The position numbers were made by a program, and so were the translations under genes. The notes under the pieces are model-generated. The model ran no database searches, was not told the origin of the DNA, and saw only the letters and a list, made by a program, of their open reading frames with translations. DNA of 57,714 nucleotides from positions 1 to 57,714 of the forward strand of contig DWZO01000084.1 in the NCBI GenBank assembly GCA_019117525.1, given 5' to 3'. Below, piece after piece: positions 26,243 through 35,557 of the stretch. The DNA comes from Allocoprobacillus merdigallinarum. GTDB lineage: Bacteria; Bacillota_I; Bacilli_A; Erysipelotrichales; Coprobacillaceae. Every line of letters starts with the position of its first letter. The first letter of the stretch is position 1.

Positions 26243-27206
26243 CAACTTCAACGTGAGCTTTCACCCACCAGTGATTTCACTGTGAAGCTGGACTATACAA
26301 TCATCCACGAGGGATGCCTCTAGGTAGTCTCTGGGAGGCTATAGATATCTAATTTGTATATTGGTTTTCATATAAGTTTTACTATTTCTTCTAAGATGTT
26401 TTCTAACATTACTGCGATTAGCTTCTAAACTGTTACCATATCCATTTTCAAATAACCAACTTGAACATTGCCAAATAGAAGGAAATTGTTTTATAGGTTG
26501 ATTGTCTTTAAATACAATAACAGGTTTTGCATTTTGTTGAACTGCCTCTCTATTTTCTATGACTTTTTTCCTATATGAATTATCTTTCCATAATTCTTTT
26601 GTTATTTGAGAATTCTTGTCTTTATTGTTTTGTCGAGCAATAGAGAGTTTTTTCTTATGTGATGATGAAAATTGAACATTTTGATTACCACCTGTTGTGT
26701 GATTATACCCATTTTCAAATGTGTGATAATAATTTATCCAGTATGATTCTCTCTCGTTAAGTTCGTCTATAGAACATTCTTCGATAATAGAGAATTGGAA
26801 GTGTCCTACACCATATTTTCTAATAGCAGAATGTAAATGATTTGTAGTTTCTTTTTTAGAACAACATATATGTCCTTTCCATCGCTGTTCAATATGTTTG
26901 CTTTGACCAATATATTTCTTTTTATTTAATAAATTTTCTATCATATATATACCTATTGTTATACATAACGCCACCGATAGTTTACTATCATAATATTTAT
27001 CTATAGTTTCTCTGCTGATTATCCATTGTTTACAACACGTAGGACCTCAAATGAGGCTTTTATTTCACCATATGTCATCTCATTTTCTTGTTTCTATCTT
27101 TCGATACCCATCTTATTTATATAAGAGGGGAAATGAGCTTTAGGAGTTTCCAGCATATAAAGAGGTTTTTCGCACTATGTCGCCATAATACGTCGCCTAT
27201 ATTTCA
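26243..27206 (-). mobile_element. Group I intron 2 in dnaE, with GIY-YIG ORF
   Basis: This is a 964-base insertion between the CGT of exon 2 and the CCA of exon 3. It starts after a U, with GCGA available to pair with the exon end UCGU as P1 (U-G wobble at the splice site), and it ends in G. Near the 3' end, CAGAGACTA and a later TATAGTCC form the P7-like pairing typical of group I ribozymes. Splicing gives the canonical motif, whereas readthrough meets a stop three bases into the intron. Confidence 0.8.
26339..26974 (-). CDS. GIY-YIG homing endonuclease in dnaE intron 2
   Basis: This is a 211-residue endonuclease with GIYMI near residue 8 and KKYIGQS about 12 residues later, forming the GIY-YIG core, then a conserved Arg in QRWKGH and Glu in EECSIDELNERE. 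The C-terminal part has SHKKKLSIARQ and an intron-encoded repeat-type segment PVIVFKDNQPIKQFPS typical of intron endonuclease DNA-binding domains. It would cut intronless dnaE and drive intron homing. The start is GTG at 26974, with no strong SD. Confidence 0.88.
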   Translation of the reverse strand: MALCITIGIYMIENLLNKKKYIGQSKHIEQRWKGHICCSKKETTNHLHSAIRKYGVGHFQFSIIEECSIDELNERESYWINYYHTFENGYNHTTGGNQNVQFSSSHKKKLSIARQNNKDKNSQITKELWKDNSYRKKVIENREAVQQNAKPVIVFKDNQPIKQFPSIWQCSSWLFENGYGNSLEANRSNVRKHLRRNSKTYMKTNIQIRYL

Positions 27207-27956
27207 ACGATAGATGGAGAGCACAGCATTGATATGTCCAAAATTTGTTGGATGCATCTTTTTCAAGAGATTCTGCATCCCTTGAGATTCCAACTGAAAC
27301 ACTTTTGCAGATTGTCCTTTCTGCAATAATTCAAATACTTTTTTGTCATCCATAGGAATCCTATCCAAATCCACGTCAACTCCATGAACTTGTTTGATGA
27401 GTCTTAGAGTTTCTTCTTCGATATCTAAGGTAATCAACCCAAGAAAGTCCATCTTAAGAAGTCCGATGGCTTCTGATGCTTTCTTTTCAAATTGAGATAC
27501 GAGAACCCCATCAACTTCCATCAATGCCACGAATTCATTCAGAGGCTTTGGCCCAATGATGACTCCACAGGCATGTTTTCCGGTTGATGATGGTAATCCG
27601 TCAAATAGCTTACCAATCTTAAAAAGCTGGGCAATGTCCTCGTTATTATCAATCTTGTCTTTGAAAAACTTAAGATTTTTGAGGTCATCGAGAGTCTTGA
27701 CGGGTTCGTCTCTATCTTCCCATGTATCTTCTTCATCGAGATAAACATGTTTACGGATAGTTTTTGGAACGTTTTTGGAAAGGTCGTCTGTTACGGCATA
27801 AGGAATACCTAGGACTTTTCCAACGTTCTTGATAATACTTTTTACACCTAATTCGTTATATGTGACGATTTGGCTGACATGGTCGAAACCATATTTAGCC
27901 TGTACATATTCAATAATCATATAACGATATCGGTTCTCGAAATCTTCGTCGATATC
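27207..27956 (-). CDS. dnaE: DNA polymerase III alpha, exon 2
   Basis: These are 250 codons of the palm and fingers. Splicing at 27956 joins the MP of exon 1 to DIDEDFENRYRYM, restoring the catalytic PDIDxDF motif. The exon contains the third palm signature KMDFLGLITL and ends at VLSIYR, the left half of YRPGPM. The longest unspliced frame starts at an internal ATG and misses the catalytic aspartates. Confidence 0.88.
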
Positions 27957-28073
27957 CTTTTACACCCTCGGTTTCCCGATATTTAAGTAGGGGAATAGAC
28001 TATATCTTCTGATTATTATATCAGTCAGTACACTTCGACTGGTAACTCATCTTCCAGTCTACGAGCTAAAGCT

Positions 28074-28802
28074 CTAGTCGTTACACTTTTCTACAATTCT
28101 TTCAATTCTATATTCGCCACTTTTACCCGTTTTGATTAAATACGGCTTACATAAAGTAATTCCTTTTTCTTTATATATCCTATAAATTTCTTCTATACTA
28201 TTAAATTGACCAATGAATTCATCGTTATGGTATAGATTTACTTTACCTACGTTGTATGCTTTGTGTACTTTCCCATCACTTATATTTATTCTATTATTTT
28301 GATTTTTTAGAATAATTTCACAATTTCCACAACGAAGATATTTACATAATGATTGGTAACTGTATTGATAATTGTTAACTGCATATCTTGCAGCAGCTTT
28401 AATACTTTGAAATTCTCCAACAAGTTTTTTGTCTATGAATAACTTGCATTGATTATAGTTTCTAACAGGTGACATTGTTTTATAACTTTGTTCCAAATTG
28501 TATTTTCTTGTGCACCATTCTAAGTTATCAACGCAATTATTTTGTGGATTATTATCAATATGATTAACCTCTTTATAATTTTGAGGATTTTCTAGGAAAG
28601 CATTTGCAACAAGCCTATGTAATAAGAAGCTTTTTCTTTTTCCATCAGATACCAATTTTATTAGATAATATCTGTTTCGAGAATCTAAATATGGGGTTAA
28701 TTGTCTTAAATTTCCTTGCTTTGAACTATATACATTTCCATAATTGCTAATGAAATAGTCTTCCATATTTTGTATTGGTTTTAATTTTTCACCTTCTTTC
28801 AA
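28074..28802 (-). CDS. HNH homing endonuclease in dnaE intron 1
   Basis: This is a 242-residue endonuclease with an N-terminal NUMOD4-like segment (NYGNVYSSKQGNLRQLTPY), then the HNH core LLHRLVANAFLENP, VNHIDNNPQNN, NLEWCTRKYN, and a NUMOD1-like repeat (LVGEFQSIKAAARY and FIGQFNSIEEIYRI) for DNA recognition. The start is TTG, eight bases after CGAGGTGAAA. It promotes spread of intron 1 into intronless dnaE alleles. Confidence 0.88.
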   Translation of the reverse strand: MKEGEKLKPIQNMEDYFISNYGNVYSSKQGNLRQLTPYLDSRNRYYLIKLVSDGKRKSFLLHRLVANAFLENPQNYKEVNHIDNNPQNNCVDNLEWCTRKYNLEQSYKTMSPVRNYNQCKLFIDKKLVGEFQSIKAAARYAVNNYQYSYQSLCKYLRCGNCEIILKNQNNRINISDGKVHKAYNVGKVNLYHNDEFIGQFNSIEEIYRIYKEKGITLCKPYLIKTGKSGEYRIERIVEKCND

Positions 28803-28974
28803 ATAATTTCACCTCGTTAATTATTAAATTTTTAAAATTGTAGAAGTAGCACGGATATTACCAGCTATCCATTACTGGACCTTAGGCTCTCTTAGTCAGT
28901 GGCTTCGTCGGCATAAAGCTATTGTCATTATCTCCCGGAAGGGCTTGAATGACCGTCTTATTCAACTGATACCG

Positions 28975-29098
28975 TTAGCAAAATTTATCTATATAGATAG
29001 TTCCTTCATATAATTTTGCTGATGCAACTTCATAGCACAAAGTCTACATTAGCAAAATTTATTTATATAGATGGTTCTTCCATATAATTTTGCTGATG
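28975..29098 (-). repeat. Duplicated 50-base stem-loop inside dnaE intron 1
   Basis: Two about 50-base copies (28975-29024 and 29049-29098) share about 90 percent identity. Each folds as AGCAAAATT with AATTTTGCT around a Tyr-rich-looking AT core, and a third partial copy lies at 29115-29143. They sit in the 5' part of the intron before the HNH gene and look like duplicated peripheral helices. Confidence 0.7.
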
Positions 29099-29186
29099 TT
29101 ATTTCATAACATAAAGCTAAATTTATCTATATAAATAATTTTACACCCCTGAGTTATAGGGTTCACACTGAATGCCCGATATTTTC

Positions 29187-30521
29187 AGGCATGGAAACTC
29201 TCTCCGAATTAAGGAAGCGCTCGAAGAGTAATCCATGTTCCAAAGGATTTAAGTTTGTGATTTTCAAAAGGTAACAAAGTAATGACCCAGCGCCAGAACC
29301 TCGTCCTGGACCTACTCTGATACTAAAATTCTTATTTAAGATATGTTCTGGAATCTTTGAATAATCTTGATAGATATTCTTCGGAAAATACTTTTCAGGA
29401 TGTTCGAAGACTTTATCATCCTTTGCAAAGTTGATGTAGTCTTGAACAATCAACAAATACCCCAAAAATCCCATCTGCTTCACTGTATTGAATTCATATT
29501 CCATACGATTGATGTAATCTTCTTTACTGAATCCAGCAAGAGACTCTTCATCAGGAAATCTCTCATCAAATCCCTTTAACATCAACACTCTAAAATACGA
29601 TTCCTCGCTGTATCCAACAGGTAAAGGGAATTCTGGAAAAGTCTTAGTAATGGGAACGGATGCGTTGCACTGATGGGCAATTTCAACAGTGTTGGATAAG
29701 AGTCTAGGATATTTCTTTAAATAATCCTTGAATGCTCTTTTCATTTCCGTTTCTGTTTTGACATAGAATTCATCATTGTAGTCTACATGACGAGAAGCAT
29801 ATTGATGAACCCAGTCAATTTCACTGGCTTTGAGATTAGCTAATTCTGAATTCATAGAAACAGCAAGACTTCGATAGGGCGCATCTTCCTTCTTGAGATA
29901 ATAACAGTTGTTTGTCGCCACATAGTCAACACCTAGATTCAAGGCATCATCTATAAAGCCACTTTCCAAAAATACTTTCTCTTCAGGAAGAAAGTGATTG
30001 GATACTTCAAGATAAAGATTATCATGATAGATATCTTTAAGTTTTTGAAGATAATTTACGGCATCATCATATCTGTCATGAGTGACAAGATAAAAGATTT
30101 CTCCTTCCTCTCCACCTGTAAGACAGATAAGGCCATCACTATACTTTGCAAGAGTATCTAGGGTTACATATGCAAACTGCTTGTGATTGGTATTAGCAAT
30201 CGTTGAAAGCTGAATCAGATTCTGATAACCCGTGTTGTCCTTTGCAAGAAGAGTCAGATTGAAAAACTCATTTGCAATGGTAGACTCGACCATGAAAGTA
30301 ATGCCAAAGATAGGCTTGATAACATCACGTTTAGCATTTTTACATTTCTTGTCTTTTTTGAGCGCATGTTGTTCAAAATCAAAGAAAGTATGCATGGTAT
30401 TGATGTCTGTAATAGCGACACTTTCGCTTTTCATTCTGGAAGTCTTATCTAAAAGATTATCTACCTTGATGATTGAATTCATTAAGGTGTAACAACTTTT
30501 GACATTTAAATGAATGAACAT
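29187..30521 (-). CDS. dnaE: DNA polymerase III alpha, exon 1
   Basis: These are the first 445 codons, holding the PHP domain and the start of the palm. The true start is ATG 30521, which has AAAAGGAGG upstream. The PHP opening reads HLNVKS where active PHP sites have HxHxHS, so the PHP metal site looks degenerate. Downstream come GPGRGSGAGSLLCYLL and FERFLNSERVSMP, ending at the intron. An element-encoded replicative polymerase suggests a large, partly autonomous replicon. Confidence 0.88.
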
Positions 30522-30546
30522 AATTTTCCTCCTTTTCATTTCTCCA

Positions 30547-30589
30547 TAAAAAAAGAGATGGTAGCCCATCTCCTTTTCGATATATTATA
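30547..30589 (-). promoter_or_regulatory. dnaE promoter and leader terminator
   Basis: On the minus strand TATAAT (30589-30584) is followed by GGAGATGG-GCTA-CCATCTC and seven T. The AAAAGGAGG and start of dnaE come right after. This is the same promoter, terminator, gene order as elsewhere in the window. Confidence 0.65.
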
Positions 30590-30619
30590 CAATTTAAGTA
30601 TACCATGAAAGGGTGAATT

Positions 30620-30648
30620 TTGACAAAAAACAGTTAAAGTGATATGAT
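30620..30648 (+). promoter_or_regulatory. Consensus promoter for the 276-residue protein
   Basis: TTGACA (30620-30625), 17 bases, TATGAT (30643-30648). The spacer carries AAAACAGTTAA in the same register as the promoter at 1035. Confidence 0.75.
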
Positions 30649-30674
30649 TTTGATTATAGAAAGGATTTTATAAT

Positions 30675-31505
30675 ATGATAGAAAAATATATATTTGAAGA
30701 TATCAATACCTTAACTTACGGTCATATAAAAGGATATGAAAAAATGATAGAAAAGATAGGTGCAGACTATCTGGAAGAACATGACTATAAGGTAGCCAAT
30801 ATCTATTCGATGTTAAAACAAGATAAAGATAATTTTCAAAAAATAGCACCTGAGTGCTTCAGCTATGGGGCAAGAAGAACTCATTTACTTCCAAATAAAT
30901 ATCTTATGATGATGACAGCAGTACAGATTGTAGAAACGCTAAAGCTTTATAAGGAGAACAATCTATTTGATATCCATGTACTAGAAAAGTGGAAAGAAGT
31001 CTTACATGATGATAAGAAGTCTAAAACTTTATTAGATAGAATGATAAAAAGACAGTATAAAATGAAAAAGAATAGTCTTTATTTAAAGCCCTACGAATTT
31101 TATGAGGAAACGAACTTGATTAGTGTCAAGGATGTGACGACATGTCTTTTCCCATATTTATGTATACAAAGAAATCTGGTCAAGAAAGAAAAGCTGGAAA
31201 GATATTTTGAAAAGGACGTTTTCCTAAGTGATAAACTTATGGATTATAAAAAGGTTCTAGAAAGAATCAATGAATTGTATACAGGGTCAGCATTTGAACA
31301 GATTCAGGAAATGTGTACGCTCAAAGAATGCGAAAGAATTATCTTTTTGGAATATTATGAGCAATATGGATGGAATGATGAAATTCTAAGATGGCTGATT
31401 ACACTTTTTGAATCCAGAGAAAAAGTGAATGAAATGCCTTGCATAAAGGGAAATCCAACTATTTTTTACGTAAATGATGTGAGAAATTTCATAAAACAAT
31501 TATAA
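30675..31505 (+). CDS. Hypothetical protein
   Basis: This is a 276-residue soluble, helical, Lys/Glu-rich protein with no recognised family. Short aromatic segments (YGARRTHLLPNKYLM, FLEYYEQYGW) are notable. AAAGGA precedes the ATG by about 11 bases. It is transcribed from its own consensus promoter, divergently from dnaE. Confidence 0.6.
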   Translation: MIEKYIFEDINTLTYGHIKGYEKMIEKIGADYLEEHDYKVANIYSMLKQDKDNFQKIAPECFSYGARRTHLLPNKYLMMMTAVQIVETLKLYKENNLFDIHVLEKWKEVLHDDKKSKTLLDRMIKRQYKMKKNSLYLKPYEFYEETNLISVKDVTTCLFPYLCIQRNLVKKEKLERYFEKDVFLSDKLMDYKKVLERINELYTGSAFEQIQEMCTLKECERIIFLEYYEQYGWNDEILRWLITLFESREKVNEMPCIKGNPTIFYVNDVRNFIKQL

Positions 31506-31515
31506 GCCCAATTTA

Positions 31516-31547
31516 TGATAAAATAATAGAGAAGTCGCTTTTTAGCG
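31516..31547 (+). promoter_or_regulatory. Extended -10 promoter with SD-adjacent hairpin
   Basis: TG-A-TAAAAT (31516-31524), then CGC-TTTTTA-GCG directly before the GGGAGGGGAGG ribosome-binding site. The leader closely resembles the one at 50756-50797, and both genes begin with TTG and encode exported proteins. Confidence 0.5.
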
Positions 31548-31560
31548 GGAGGGGAGGATA

Positions 31561-32049
31561 TTGAAAGTTTCTCGCATTTTTCTGGCTTTGATGTGCGCAG
31601 GAATGCTTGTAGGATGTACAGATTATAGTTTGCCAAAAGTGGCGCCAGGAAATCCACAGATAATCAGAGTATCAGAACCTGATTCCAAGATGATGTTGAC
31701 GCAATCAGCGACATCCATTTTGACAGCCTGTTCTTCTCTGAATTCTCAATTGCTTGTGTATCTGGAGGATACAGTCAAACCTACAACAGAAATGAAGACA
31801 TCGTTGGAAAATGGTATCAATACGGCACTTGATTCCATTACACAGACAAAAGATGAATTAAATGCTGTTCATGTGGCAACAAGTTGTCAGGACAAACAAA
31901 AAAGCATTGTTACATTAGCTAATAGCATGATAAAGACATTGAACTCGATGCTACAAGCTATTGATGAAAATAACTTTACTGAATTGAAGCAATTACAGAC
32001 TCAATTCAATAATGACGCAACACAAATGCAGTCATATTCAATTAATTAG
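31561..32049 (+). CDS. Small lipoprotein
   Basis: This is a 162-residue protein that starts with TTG and has an export signal ending in the lipobox LVGC (Cys19). The mature part is helical, Ser/Thr/Gln-rich, and has two further Cys residues. It is probably anchored to the outer face of the membrane. Function unknown. It forms an operon with the next gene, 12 bases away. Confidence 0.75.
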   Translation: MKVSRIFLALMCAGMLVGCTDYSLPKVAPGNPQIIRVSEPDSKMMLTQSATSILTACSSLNSQLLVYLEDTVKPTTEMKTSLENGINTALDSITQTKDELNAVHVATSCQDKQKSIVTLANSMIKTLNSMLQAIDENNFTELKQLQTQFNNDATQMQSYSIN

Positions 32050-32061
32050 AAAGGACAAGGT

Positions 32062-32733
32062 ATGAAAGAATTAAAAAAAATGACAATGGAAGAATTATCC
32101 TTCCTGTCAAAAGAAGAAATGGAACAAATACCACCACAAGATTTCGGCGTTTTTGTCAATGCTGAAAGTCGATATAGGCTTGATGCCTTGACTTGGGAAA
32201 CGTGGGACAAGTTGACCTATTCTCAGTTAAGTCATATGAGCGCAAATGTATTTTCCCTATTAAAGGAAGATATCATTCAAAGATTAATAGACAAATTCAA
32301 AGACAATCAGGAAGTTGTCATAATCAATAAAAATATTAATGGAAAGACAGTTCCAGTCCAGGTACTATTAGTTTTTACTTTGGAAAGAGCGAAAGAATTA
32401 AATAAAGAAATGAAGAAAATGATAAACGAATCGTTTCAGATATATCAAAAACATAAAGGAAAAAATGTTGAAGATATACCTGAATCAGATATCATGGAGA
32501 TATTGATGCTAAAGAGGGTAGATGAGGAGACAATCCAACTGCTCAAACAGTTTGATACTTTGCCATATCTGGTACAACCCAAATATATACTACATAAATT
32601 CCAGCTGAACAAGTATCATAAAATTGTGAAGGAATATTTGCGTAGTCATCCTGAGCAATTCGTTGGGTATAGAATACAGAAGCATACCTATTATAGATAT
32701 GAAGATATTATCAAAGTATTAGCAACTCAATAA
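32062..32733 (+). CDS. Hypothetical helical protein
   Basis: This is a 223-residue soluble protein with LSFLSKEEMEQIPPQDF and LTYSQLSHMSANVF segments suggesting short helical repeats, followed by a basic C-terminal region. I recognise no family. GAAAGGACAAGG precedes the ATG. Confidence 0.6.
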   Translation: MKELKKMTMEELSFLSKEEMEQIPPQDFGVFVNAESRYRLDALTWETWDKLTYSQLSHMSANVFSLLKEDIIQRLIDKFKDNQEVVIINKNINGKTVPVQVLLVFTLERAKELNKEMKKMINESFQIYQKHKGKNVEDIPESDIMEILMLKRVDEETIQLLKQFDTLPYLVQPKYILHKFQLNKYHKIVKEYLRSHPEQFVGYRIQKHTYYRYEDIIKVLATQ

Positions 32734-32752
32734 TCTATCTCATTGTTTTTGA

Positions 32753-32777
32753 AGGGACTTTTTGAAGTCTCTTTTTT
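32753..32777 (+). terminator. Terminator before the SSB-like gene
   Basis: AGGGACTT (32753-32760) pairs with AAGTCTCT (32765-32772) and is followed by six T. The AGAGGAGG of the next gene is about 20 bases further on. Confidence 0.75.
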
Positions 32778-32811
32778 GTCTATCATATTTTAAGAGGAGG
32801 TAGATAGAGAA

Positions 32812-33513
32812 ATGAGTAATTTTGCATATGTTGGAGGAGTTGTCAAAGCTCCTGTTTATTTTGACAATGATTATTTATGCATAGATTTAGATATTTATAG
32901 AGCCGAATTGAAGAAATCAGAAGTTCTAACAGTCAAAACCAAAAACCCATTTGCCATCACAAAAGCAACGGATAAAGTACATGAAGGGCAGTATTTCATG
33001 ACGACTGATGCAAAATTAAAGACTATACCATACATAAGAGTGAAGGAGTTAGAATGTTCTGAATGCTTTTATGTAAAGAGTCAGAAAGTAAGAAGTGAAA
33101 GAACAGAAGTCGTTTTTGAAGATTTTACGGTCATGAACATTGATAATCCAGAAATGGCATATGGAATCAATAAAGTCTTTCTGGACGGTAATGTTTGTTC
33201 TCCATTGAATTACAGGGAAAAGGATGGGAAAGCTTACTGCAAGTATAAGATGGCTGTCAATGATACTGTCTATGATTCAATAGCTGAGTATCCTTATATT
33301 GTTGCATTTGGGAAAGATGCGGAATTATCCAATAAGTATTTAAAAGAAAAGTCTCGTGTCTTTGTTGAAGGAAGTATACAGGAAAGAGTCATAAAACAGA
33401 CTTCACATTTTATTTGTCCTGATTGTGGAACAGAAGCAGATAAAAAGATACCGAATATCGTAAGAGAGGTCATTGTAAGCAATGTATTGTTTCTTAATAA
33501 GGAAAAAGAATAG
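32812..33513 (+). CDS. SSB-like OB-fold protein with zinc ribbon
   Basis: This is a 233-residue protein. The second half reads like bacterial SSB: INKVFLDGNVCSPLNYR, then a strand with YIVAFGKDAELSNKYLKEKSR and VFVEGSIQER, then VIVSNVLFL. A CPDCG pair is inserted before the last strand and would need a second Cys pair elsewhere (ELECSEC lies at about residues 80-86). The N-terminal half may be another OB fold. It probably binds single-stranded DNA for the element. AGAGGAGG precedes the ATG. Confidence 0.65.
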   Translation: MSNFAYVGGVVKAPVYFDNDYLCIDLDIYRAELKKSEVLTVKTKNPFAITKATDKVHEGQYFMTTDAKLKTIPYIRVKELECSECFYVKSQKVRSERTEVVFEDFTVMNIDNPEMAYGINKVFLDGNVCSPLNYREKDGKAYCKYKMAVNDTVYDSIAEYPYIVAFGKDAELSNKYLKEKSRVFVEGSIQERVIKQTSHFICPDCGTEADKKIPNIVREVIVSNVLFLNKEKE

Positions 33514-33524
33514 AGGTGCATTGT

Positions 33525-34277
33525 ATGTTTAAAAAAAATGAAGACTGGAATATTTGGGAAGAAGAGGATGTGATTGAAGAACCCAAAGAAAATGCAAACA
33601 AAATAGACAAGAAAAAAAGAAAGCTATTAAAAAGAAACAAGAAAACCGAAAAAAAGGAAGAAGAAGTATGGGATGAAAGTGGAGAGATAGACTATTTGAG
33701 TGAAGATAGTGATGCCATCTATTCAAAGGATGATGAAGTCAGATACAGCAAAAAAAAAATTGCCATCTTCTCTATCATTGTCGTATTGATAGGACTATTT
33801 GGAATAGGATATTTCAATACGGATTTTGATGAAAATAATAAGGCATATGTTGTCAACTATGACCTTCACTATGAAAGAAAATATGTAGAAAAGGCAGATG
33901 ACCTTTATAATTATTGTTTGGATTTAGAAGAAGAATTAAAAACGATTATGCCAGCCCTTGCAACAAATAGTTTAGAAACAACAAATGAAGTTCAAAAAAT
34001 CCTTCAAACACTCAATGCAAAAACTGACAATGTATCTCGCTATACAGAAGTCCCACAGATTATGGCAAGCTACAATGATAATCTCATCAGCTTTGCCATG
34101 TCTACAGAAACCATGCTGGAAACAATGCTTGGAAATTATACATCCAGTGATTACATGGCGTGGGCTGAAAGTGCATATAATGATTTTGTTGACTCACTGA
34201 ATACTTTAAAATATTTAAGAAGTCAGATTGACTTTGTTATATATAGAAATGTATATGGAGGTGAAGAGAATGAATAA
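33525..34277 (+). CDS. Single-pass membrane protein with acidic/basic cytoplasmic tail
   Basis: This is a roughly 250-residue protein. Residues 1-80 are highly charged, with KKKRKLLKRNKK then an acidic stretch. One TM helix follows at about 84-104, and a helical external domain ends the protein. ATG 33525 has AGAGGTG upstream. No family is recognised. It overlaps the next gene by 8 bases, so the two are probably partners at the membrane. Confidence 0.65.
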   Translation: MFKKNEDWNIWEEEDVIEEPKENANKIDKKKRKLLKRNKKTEKKEEEVWDESGEIDYLSEDSDAIYSKDDEVRYSKKKIAIFSIIVVLIGLFGIGYFNTDFDENNKAYVVNYDLHYERKYVEKADDLYNYCLDLEEELKTIMPALATNSLETTNEVQKILQTLNAKTDNVSRYTEVPQIMASYNDNLISFAMSTETMLETMLGNYTSSDYMAWAESAYNDFVDSLNTLKYLRSQIDFVIYRNVYGGEENE

Positions 34278-35484
34278 TGATTCACTTATCATGCAATACG
34301 ATGCACAGATTAATAGAATTGAAAAAGAATATAGAGAAGCTCAATCAAGGGCGAAAAGTCTAAGAAAAAACCTCGAAACAATCGCTGAAAAAACCTGCAA
34401 TTTTAAATATGCTATCAAACAACTGGGAGGACCTAATGAAATCTTCAAGATGAGTGATGGACAGTTAAGAGATTTCATCATTACCAATATCATAGAGCAG
34501 AAGCAGGAATTTATGCAGAATATTCGAGAATTACAGCAATTATATCTGGAATGTCAAAGAGAAAATCAGGAATTAGCTTCTAAGGTGTTGTCGCTTCAGG
34601 AAGCATTGGAGAGAAATGAGGGAAATAATAAAATCTTGCATGCATCTACACCACCTCCTCTAACATTTTCAAATAGTGAAGAGCCTTCTCAGGATAAAGC
34701 AGTGGTAGACGACAAGCTGATTATGGGAGGAGAAGTGTATGATATTGCAAGAGTCGTTCAAAGACTCACAGTATATCAGGAAGAAATCGTCAAGGTCATG
34801 GGAGAAATGGGTTATTCGGAAACTGCCGAGATTTTTGGTGAGGTTATGAAAAGGATTGATATTCAGGAAACAACGCTGAAGAATGAGATGAGAAACCTCT
34901 CTGAAAAGCTTGTGGTAGAGAATGAATCTATCTCTACATTTCTAAGAAGAAACCTATCACTGTATAGATTAACGCAACTTGGAGAAGCTGTCTATAAACG
35001 ATTAACGGAAAAAAGTCCTGTTAAAGCTCAAAGGGATAAATTGGAATCACAGCATTCAACACTTGAACATGCCTATCTCATCAAAGATACTGCGAGTATC
35101 CTTGAAACTTTAGGTTATACAAATGTCACATATGACTCAAAAGACAATCAGATTCAGGTTGCAGGTGGCAACAGATATGTACCAGATATCAGTGCCGATT
35201 TTTCTCCTACAGTCAAGACTTACTGGGAATGTGAATTAGGACATCATAAAGATGCAGACTTTTTTGAAAAGTTACAGAAAGCAGCAAAGGTGACTGATAC
35301 GCTTTATGTCATTACTCCACGTAAGGAAGTATCTGATAAAATGAAAAAACAGATTGGTAGATATAAGGCTTCAGTTGTGACAAAACAGATGAAAACGCAG
35401 TTGATAGTTTTTGTAGGGACAATCAGTCAATTGAAGACAAGACAGTTGTTCTCTAATAAGGATTGTCAAATAAAAATAGGGTAG
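34270..35484 (+). CDS. Coiled-coil protein with nuclease-like C-terminal domain
   Basis: This is a 404-residue protein. Residues about 10-300 are largely coiled coil with a proline-rich linker near 125. The C-terminal 110 residues read YVPDISADF, TYWECELGHHKDADFF, LYVITP, a hydrophobic-D, then ExE pattern compatible with a PD-(D/E)XK fold, although no search was possible. I chose ATG 34270 because GGAGGTGAAG lies upstream. It is coupled to the membrane protein before it. Confidence 0.5.
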   Translation: MNNDSLIMQYDAQINRIEKEYREAQSRAKSLRKNLETIAEKTCNFKYAIKQLGGPNEIFKMSDGQLRDFIITNIIEQKQEFMQNIRELQQLYLECQRENQELASKVLSLQEALERNEGNNKILHASTPPPLTFSNSEEPSQDKAVVDDKLIMGGEVYDIARVVQRLTVYQEEIVKVMGEMGYSETAEIFGEVMKRIDIQETTLKNEMRNLSEKLVVENESISTFLRRNLSLYRLTQLGEAVYKRLTEKSPVKAQRDKLESQHSTLEHAYLIKDTASILETLGYTNVTYDSKDNQIQVAGGNRYVPDISADFSPTVKTYWECELGHHKDADFFEKLQKAAKVTDTLYVITPRKEVSDKMKKQIGRYKASVVTKQMKTQLIVFVGTISQLKTRQLFSNKDCQIKIG

Positions 35485-35513
35485 TTATTCTAAAAGAATG
35501 ACTACCCTATTTT
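35474..35513 (+). terminator. Terminator of the SSB-like/coiled-coil operon
   Basis: A 15-bp stem (about 35476-35490 with 35496-35510) with a five-base loop is followed by T's and overlaps the last codons. Confidence 0.8.
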
Positions 35514-35520
35514 GTATAGA

Positions 35521-35547
35521 AAAAAAGCCACATAAGTGGCTCTTAAA
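35521..35547 (-). terminator. Terminator of the VanZ operon
   Basis: AGCCAC (35526-35531) and GTGGCT (35536-35541) with a T7 run on the minus strand. Confidence 0.8.
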
Positions 35548-35557
35548 AAGTGTCTAT

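Larger units (their letters stand above)
27957..29186 (-). mobile_element. Group I intron 1 in dnaE, with HNH ORF
   Basis: This is a 1230-base insertion exactly between Pro and the first catalytic Asp codon. Exon end AUGCCU pairs with GGGCAU nine bases into the intron (P1, ending in a U-G pair), AUAUC upstream of it can pair with exon 2 GAUAU (P10), and the intron ends in G. The 3' part has TAGACT and AGATATAGTCTA as P7/P3-like strands. These marks identify a self-splicing group I intron. Confidence 0.85.

Noticed and set aside
24794..30569. dnaE as three separate pseudogene fragments
   Set aside because: Exact in-phase joins restore PDIDxDF and YRPGPM, and both gaps carry group I features with homing nuclease genes, so introns explain the breaks better than decay.
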